A DNA stretch of 64,000 bases, from NCBI RefSeq assembly GCF_007565055.1, contig NC_044564.1, positions 75,908,563 through 75,972,562 on the forward strand, read 5' to 3'. Shown one piece after another: positions 56,663 through 64,000 of this stretch. The position numbers and the translations under genes are program-made. Below the pieces are notes generated by a model. It had not been told where the DNA came from, did not search any database, and saw nothing but the letters and a program-made list of their open reading frames with translations. The stretch comes from Rhinopithecus roxellana. Lineage: Eukaryota > Chordata > Mammalia > Primates > Cercopithecidae. The first letter of the stretch is position 1. Each line of letters begins with the position of its first letter.

Positions 56663-56759
56663 CATTTTATTTGATGACATATGATTATTACTTTATAAGG
56701 GATTGTTAGAAATGATGATATAGATGTCTGATTGATATCCTAGGAAGATTGGGAAATTA

Positions 56760-56965
56760 AAAATTGGACAGATTTAGGTTTAAAGCTCAGCTTGTCACTC
56801 AATAGCTGTGACTTTGGGTGATAAGATTACTTTCTCTGATACTTGGTTTTCCCATCAATATGATGAGACTAATAATAACCTCAGGGCAGGATGTTGTGAA
56901 GATACATTGAGATAATATGTGTGTGTAAACAGCTGAACAATATCTCTTACACAAAGTAGGTGCTC
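56760..56965 (+). mobile_element. MIR SINE
   Basis: 'gctcagcttgtcactcaata', 'gctgtgactttgggtgataa' and 'gtaggtgctcattaaatgga' follow the sense MIR in order. Confidence 0.78.
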
Positions 56966-57640
56966 ATTAAATGGAGGCTATCATAAAAATAAAAAAGTTG
57001 GAGCAAAATGTCACACACAAAGTTCCAGTCACATCAGTGAAGGTTCTGTTTCCCAAGCAAATGAGTGTAGCATACTTTCTGGGGAGCCAAATTCTCATTT
57101 CCAGATGGGCGGCATTTCGACTCTCAATCCTGTTTGTTAAATTGACAGTAAAAATAGAGCAAAACTTGACTTTTTTAGGAAAAAAAAATCTGTGAAAGGA
57201 TTTTTTTTTTCAGTAAAACGAATGTGGCAAAAGTTTTTGGTTGTTATATGAAAGGTAACTACTAAGAGAAGGCAGGGAGATTTACGAGACATAAGTAGCA
57301 ATCTTTCAGAAGAGTAATAATATGTTACAAACACAAATAAGATAAGCCATTACAAAAATGGAAACGGATGTTACTTTTCATGTCTAGAGCATGTTTTTAG
57401 GGGAACATGTTGGTATGAGTGTTCAGCATGAATATCTGTGATTATATGAGTATACTGTGATTACCTGGCTGATAGTAAGCCTGCTAATGCGGTTGACGGA
57501 AGTGGAGAGCGCTGGTGTGGAAAAGTGGGGGATGAAAATGCAGCCTCCGAGACAATATGTTTTTATCATGCTGTACATTTCCACAAAGTCAAATAACTGG
57601 TGATATTGGACTCTGGAAAAAGAACCAGTGACTTTCTAAG

Positions 57641-57811
57641 CCAGCAGTCCCAACCTTAGGCTTACAAAATTGTATGTAGTCCTTGGAACAGCAGTCAAAG
57701 TCATTCCATGAATAAAAGGGGCTCCCATTGCCAATAAGTTTGGAAATGCTGAATATTATGTCTCATCACACTACATGTTGCCATATTAAACACTCTGAGA
57801 AGTCCTGCCAT
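57641..57811. mobile_element. Possible MER5-like hAT MITE
   Basis: 'cagcagtcccaacctta' on the left and 'actctgagaagtcctg' on the right are weakly inverted and resemble degraded MER5-type ends. The match is poor. Confidence 0.3.
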
Positions 57812-57847
57812 AGAAAGGAACTAATTAGCGAATAGTTTTTCATTTTT

Positions 57848-58113
57848 TTCTTCTGAGACAGGGTCTAGCTCTGTTGCCCTGGCTGGTGAATAGTGGCACA
57901 ATCATGGCTCACTGCAGTCTTGACCTCCTGGCCTCCTGAGTAGTCAAGATTACAGGTGCACACCACCATGCATGGATAATTTTTTATTTGTAGAGATGGG
58001 GATCTTACCATATTGTCCAGGTCGGCTGGTCTTGAACTCCTGGCCCCGAAGAATCCTTCCACCTTAGCCTCCCAAAATGCTGGTATTATAAGTGTGAGCC
58101 ACCGGGCCTGGCC
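57848..58113 (-). mobile_element. AluJ-type element, antisense
   Basis: Diverged dimeric Alu from 'tttttcttctgagacagggt' to 'gccaccgggcctggcc'. It has lost several internal bases, consistent with an old J-type copy. The minus frame at 57,865-58,062 is Alu-derived. Confidence 0.9.
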
Positions 58114-61100
58114 TTTAACAAATAGTTTGATGATTTCCTAATTGTAACAGTGTATCCCTTTATCAAGAAAGTTTTACAAACATCCTTTTGAGCTAGTGAC
58201 CTAGGAAGTAAAATTTGAAAAATCCTGAATTTGGCAACCAGGAAAAAAATATAAAATTAAACATATGGTAATATACAGTGAGCTGTTTTGGGGAGATGAA
58301 CATTTATAATTTTATATCTCCTAAAATGTACACCTTATGCTTTGAAGGATCTAGTGGAATCTTTTCAGTTCTAGCTTACGACTAGCTGAAAAAAAGTTTT
58401 TTTTACTATCACATTAAGCAAGAATCAGTTATTTCATAGTTTTATTTTGCCCATTAAGGCACAGGAGATAAATCTTACTGTCTGACGAAATCCTTTTCAA
58501 GTTTTGTTCTACAGTTTCCAAGTCCTGATGCAGCTGATGCAGCTTTCTTCTTAACTAAAACTATTTTCTTAATTTGAGCAATTCGCCAGGTTGAAGAAAA
58601 CTTGCAAGCACTGTTAGTACTTGTCAGGAGTAAATGGGACTCTAGAGAGTTCTTTGAAATAGGAAACATTTGAACAGAATATCATCTTGCTTTCAGCTGT
58701 TTGTATAGATGCAATTCCTGCAATTCTATACCTCACAGCTCTAATTTTTCTTCATCTGTGTCTCAGGCTTCCATCAATAATCCTTCCACTGAAACACACT
58801 TGACAAGAGAGGTAGAGTAGACGCCCTTGCAATATCTTCTGAATGTCACTCAGCAGTGATTTGTAATCGGGTTTATATATTTTAGGGAGAAAAATGTAAA
58901 ACTAAAGAGAAGATTCAATCCATATGAATCCAGATTGGACAAGGGTACTCTTAGTAGAATTTTATAAAATCGCCTTTTGATTAGACAGTGGAAATTTTGT
59001 AAAACATAAAAAAAAAATCAGTGATTTTGGATTCCTATTGTGGATCTATATCTATAAAATAAATAAAATCGTCTGGTAATACACCCTATTGTATGAATGA
59101 ATTGGCTGTTTTGAGGACCAGTTGCATTCACCTTATGTACTGTGAGTTTTAATGCATGTTTCTAAGCTAGAAACTCTGTAATACAGTTGTTACCTTGTCT
59201 TGTAACATCAGTATTAGAATAAAGGTCCTAGTCTGTGTGTATACTTTAAGTAATCAACAGGATTCGTCCTGCTGCCCTTCTGAAATTCAGAGATATCTGG
59301 AATAGAGCCTAAAATCCTTTGTTATTTAAAAATTAAGTTTCAAAACACAATAAAAATATTCTTTCTGGACAGCAAAAAATATTACATTAATTTCATTTGA
59401 TGTGGATCTTTCTGTTTATTTAGTGAAAGCTCTTAAAAGCCTATTCTGATTATTTTGGAACAAAATTTTAAAAAATTAAGTATATTTTTAAAGTGATGCC
59501 GTATAGTTCTCTTTCAGTTTATACAGGAACTCATATTAAGTTTTCATCATTTGTTTATGGAATAGCATTAGAACTTTCTGGGAAAAATATATATCCTGGA
59601 CTGTGTATCTCAATTTCAATATATTTATGTGTTCTGTGTATGGTCACACAATGAAATAATAGCCTATGTAAAGCGTTGTTTGGAAGAAGGAATTATGGTT
59701 TACAATAATAGCCTTTGACTAAATAAAAGGATTAGATGAGTTATGGTATGTGACTATCATTCTACTTTCTCTAGAGCAAATTGCACTGTTTGAAGAATTC
59801 CTGTAAGCTCATAATTATAGTAGATAAGCATTTTACAATTTCACATGAAGATCTAAATCGACTAATTCAAAGGGGTTACTTTAAAAGTGGTGAAAGTGAT
59901 GAGACCTATACGCCCATTTAACATGAACTCTAATTTCCCTCTGTTGAATTTACAAATTTACAGTCATTCTTCTCCCTTTCATTCAACTCTTCAGGGATCA
60001 AAGATTTCTACCCTGTTGGAAGAAGCCACTGTTGAAGTGTGAAAGGCTACTCTGCTTTCTGCGTACATTTAACCTTTGGCCTGCCCTAAAGAGCCAGCCA
60101 AGTGTCAATCAGGGCTGATTGGGCACCTGTGCCTGGAAACAGGCCAGAGAAATTCACCTCTTCCAGGTCATCAAACCATCTCCAGATGGCAAAGAACTTC
60201 TGAAGTTATGAACTAACTTGCTTGTGATGCAAATTAGTGACCTAGGGTGAGATGCTTCATTAATGCTTACTCTCCTGAGCCACCAAGGTGTCAAAAGTTG
60301 GACTGCTTACTCTCACATTTATTTTTTTGCTCTGTAATGTGCATTAACATAATTTATATTCATAGAGATGGTTCAATAAATTGCATATGGCTAGTTAATA
60401 AACTAGTAAAGCAGAGAAGAAAATTAGATTTCATTTAGAAGAAAACAATATTTAGCTTTCCCCATGGAAATATGTGAAAAAGCTTTAGAAAATTCTGTTA
60501 ACATTGAGGCCTCAGAAGAGACTGTGATTAAAAATAATAAAAAGAAAAAAATATGAATTTCTATCCAGATCACTATTTTTTTTTCCAAGTGATTAGAAAA
60601 ATTATGCAAACCTATGCATTTGCCCTGAGTTATGATTGTATTACATTAACCTCAACTGACAATATCCTATGCTAGCTTTGGCTTACTTAAAATTCTGCCT
60701 CTTGGGTATAAACACACATCTAAAATTGACTCAGCTCATTTCTTTCTTGCTGGGGTCACTTTACTGGTTTCTCCTGACTACTGAACTTATTTTATATGTT
60801 TTCTTTTTTGCAATATTACACTCTAAGATTTTTATCACCTAGGAATTTCTCTCTGATGGTTTTATGACTCAATTCAAGATCTATAATTACGACCAAATCT
60901 CACAGATAACAAGATGCTAAGATGGGCTAATAAGGTTTTGCTTCTTTTACTTTATTTATGGTAAAGTACTGGTTAGAGTGAACATTGCCCAGTCATTTGC
61001 AAGTAATGTTGGGCCTATCAGGAGTGGCTTGTATTTTCCCATAAACTATCCTAGTATAGTAGAAATGCCTGACAGTACATGATGGCTGTTATCTTTGGAT

Positions 61101-62384
61101 CTGAGTAGTTCAGATAAAAAAGCAATGCTCTTACCAATGTCTGAGAAAGATGGTTTTGAAATTTCATTACTAAGAAAACAGGTGCTAATATAAATATAAA
61201 ACAGTAAATATTTGAGTATTTTGTGTTCAGTGCCATGTGGATCATTTTTTCAGTAGTATTGCTTTTCAACAGAATACATTAGGTCATTTAGTGCCAGAGT
61301 GTGTAACCATGGAGTCTATTTTCTATAAAATATGAGAAAGCTTACTCTCTGCTCAAGTTGACTGAAAATCTATGGCCAGTGGGTATTTGAGTCTTGTAGA
61401 ATTATTCTTTATAGTGCATCAGGTGGACAAAAAAGAAAGGATTCAGAGAGAAAAGGTATGAGTCATTATGTGAGTTTTAGTACAGTATAAACGTTGGATG
61501 ATTCTTTATTCTAGTTATGAGTAGTGCTTTGAAAGATTAATTTGAGACTAGTCCTCTCCAGAAGTTCATGATAGTAGAATATTAAGCTAGATTCTATAAA
61601 TAATTTTTTATATAATTATAAAAATTAGCATTTATACTTTAGAAATTATAAAAATAATTTAATTTGAATCCATGAGTGAATTCAATGTTATCAGATTCAT
61701 GTTTCTTTTCATTTTTCTTGATATAATAATTATAAATAGGGTATTCTCTAATTGTTATGACTGAACTATCTGATTATGATACTGATGCAATTTCTACATT
61801 AATGTAATCAAATAGATATACCAAACTAAGTGGAACTTTAGGTATACTGGAATGCTTATTGTATTGACAGACATTTTGGTATTAAACCATTTTTTATCCA
61901 TGATGAAATACCACTTGGCCATGGTACTCTTCTCTCAAGTTCATTCTCACTTATTTGTCCTTCTTTCCTTCATATCCTTTGATAATATGAGCTATCTGAG
62001 AGGGCATCCTGTGTAGTCACATTACTTTATGTAATTGCTTTGCCTTTTTCTTCAGATTGCAATAAAGCATTTGCCATGGTTTTTCGCTAAAGTCATAATT
62101 ATTTTCCATGTCATAGGTCTTTATTATTCTCAAATGTCCACTTTTTCTGTCTTAAATGAAACCAAATCTTTCTGAAAATGTATGCTTATAGAAATTCCTC
62201 AGAATGTAGATTCTGTGAATTGATTTAAAGTATACAAAATTTCAGATTATCTATATATTTAATTCAAATTTTTAAAACTCTAGTTGTCTCTCTGTTTCCA
62301 GTAAAAGTGTTACTTCAGCTGTAATAATCAGGAAATATAGCAATGTTCACCAATCTATGGAGAAATTAAAAGAATCTGACCATC
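58114..62384. other. Long AT-rich stretch without recognised gene or repeat
   Basis: About 4.3 kb in which I could not name a repeat or support a coding frame. About 59,990-60,240 is less AT-rich than its surroundings and looks unique. Short frames at 60,247-60,609 and 61,051-61,269 show no family signature. Confidence 0.45.
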
Positions 62385-64000
62385 ATTGTTGCTTTAATTT
62401 TCATTTTCCTGATGACATATGATGTGGAACATCCTTTTATATGCTTATTTGTCATCTGTATATCTTATTTTAGTGAGGTGTCTGCTAAGGTTTTTGGCAC
62501 ATTTTAAAATCAGGTTGTTTGTGTTCTTATTGTTAAGTGTTAAGATTATTTGTATATTTTGCATAACAATCCTTTGATAAGTGTTTTGCAAATATTTCTC
62601 CCAGTCAATGGCTTATCTTTCCATTCCCTTGACAGTGTCTTTCACAAATTTATACTTTAATGAAGTTCAGCTTATCAGTTTTATTTCATAGATCATGCCT
62701 TTAGTGTTGCAACTAAAAAAAATCAATGCCAAACCCAAGGTCATCTACATTTTCTCCTATGTTCTGGAAGTTTTATAGTTTTTCAATTTACATTTAGGTC
62801 TGTGATCCATTTTGACTTAATTTATATGAAAGGTGTAAAGTTTCTGTCTAGTTTTATTGTTTTTACTTGTGGATGTCCAGTTGTTCCAGCACCATTTGTT
62901 GAATGATAATCCATTGTATTGGCCTTCCTCGTTTGTCAAAGATCATTTGACTATCTTTATGTGGGTCCATTTCTGGACACTGTACTATTCTGTGAATCTG
63001 TTTATCTATTCTTTTGCCATTACCATACTTTTTTGATTATTGAAGCTTTCTAGTGCATCTTGAAGTCAGGTAGTCTTAGTCTTTAAACTTATTGGCTATT
63101 ATGGGCATTTTGTCTCTCCACAGAAACTATAGAACCAGTTTGTCAATATACTAAAATGACTTTCTGTGATTTTGATTTGAATTGTATTGAATCTATAGGT
63201 AAGATCGAGTAGATATCTTCACAATATTGAGTCTGTCTGTCAATGGACATGGAATTTCTCTTCATTTATTTAATTCCTTGATTTCTTTAATCAGAATTTG
63301 CAGTTTTCCTCATATAGATCTTATAAATATCTTGCCGATTTATTCCTAGGTATTTTATTTTATGGGATGATAATGTAAATAGTATTCAGTTTTTTATTTC
63401 AAATTCCACTTGCTCATTGCTAGTATATAGAAAAATGCTTGGCCTTTATGTATTAATCTGTTTATCCTGCAACCTTGCTATAGTCACTTTATGAGTTCCA
63501 GTATTTTTTTTCTGAATTCTTTCAATTTTTCTACATAGATGGTTATGTTATCTATGAACAAAGACAATTTTATTTCTTTTTTTCAATCTGTGTACCTTTT
63601 ATTTCTTTTTCCTGTCTTATTGCATTAGATAGGACTTCCATTACCTTGCTGAAAAGTGGTGATGAGAGGGGAAATCCTTGCCTTATCTCTGATGTTAGTG
63701 AGAAAGGAGTTTCTCACTGTTAAATGTGATGTTAGTGTGTAATGTAGAAATAGGTGTCAAATGCTTTTTCTGTATCTGTTAATTTGATCATGTGATTTTT
63801 CTGTTTTAACCTATTGATGTGACATTATATTAATTGATTTGCAAACATGAGCAGTCTTGAATACCTGCAAATTGGTAGTAGTATGAATTATTTTTGTACA
63901 TTGTTGGATTACATTTGCTAATATTTTGTTGAGAATTTTTGCATCTATTTTCATGAAAGATCTCAGTCTATAGTTTTCTTGTACTGCCTTCATCTGGTAT
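62385..64000 (-). mobile_element. L1M ORF2 fragment, antisense, running off the right edge
   Basis: Plus-strand phrases in order: 'tttcattttcctgatgacat', 'aaatatttctcccagtcaat', 'ctgtgatccattttgactta', 'gttgttccagcaccatttgt', 'ttcctaggtattttatttta' and 'cttaccttgctgaaaagtgg'-like text near 63,642. This is antisense L1M ORF2 from its C-terminal part back into the reverse transcriptase. At the edge the minus strand still reads 'KIDAKILNKILANVIQQ'. Many stops make it non-functional. Confidence 0.88.

Noticed and set aside
1..64000. A novel multi-gene biological system
   Set aside because: No set of intact neighbouring genes exists in the window. The recognisable coding fragments are fossils of mobile elements or retrocopies.

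Overview
This window is AT-rich, repeat-dense nuclear DNA from a primate. Alu, L1PA/L1PB-type, THE1, MIR and L2 sequences are all present. Two young Alu copies (34,373-34,710 and 49,072-49,333) carry the 'ggccggatct' and 'gccacctcgc' variants and the 'cccgtctcggcc' variant that I associate with AluYR-type elements of Old World monkeys. A cercopithecid such as a macaque, baboon or guenon is therefore the best guess. I see no tRNA, rRNA, CRISPR array, or intact host protein-coding gene. The window reads as a gene desert or a very large intron.

Layout: The left end (1-1,081) is the 3' half of a THE1-type MaLR element with its LTR. Next comes a nearly full-length processed pseudogene of alpha-enolase (ENO1; 1,166-2,937). 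It is flanked by a 20-bp target-site duplication, and its poly(A) tail has become a (TA)n(GA)n microsatellite. A perfect 63-bp tandem duplication lies at 3,802-3,927. A fossil pogo/Tigger-like transposase lies antisense at about 4.93-5.30 kb. A 5'-inverted L1 with a perfect 14-bp target duplication fills 5,994-7,827. From 8 to 18 kb there are old LTRs, MIR, L2, a free left Alu monomer and a small hAT-like MITE. From 18.7 to 22.7 kb there is an old L1M element (5'UTR, ORF1, endonuclease part of ORF2). A second, younger 5'-inverted L1 is nested inside its ORF1. From 23.6 to 35 kb there are Alus, antisense L1M and L1PA pieces, and an antisense ERV solo LTR that contains an Alu. From 37.0 to 39.3 kb an antisense L1M hosts two later insertions. 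At 43.2-45.2 kb a third 5'-inverted L1 has a long (CTTT)n tract exactly at its 5' junction. From 46 to 58 kb there are more Alus, an Alu-split LTR, an antisense LTR-like block and a short antisense retrocopy of an unidentified mRNA 3' end (56,285-56,662). The right edge (62,385-64,000) is an antisense L1M ORF2 fragment that runs off the window.

Almost everything here is explained by target-primed reverse transcription, nested insertion and later microsatellite growth. I found no cooperating gene set and no evidence of a new enzymatic or defence system. The most informative items are the ENO1 retrocopy, the three twin-primed L1s, the pogo fossil, the unidentified retrocopy, the recent tandem duplication and the CTTT tract. 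Repeat family names come from recognising consensus phrases by eye. Boundaries given without a stated duplication are approximate.
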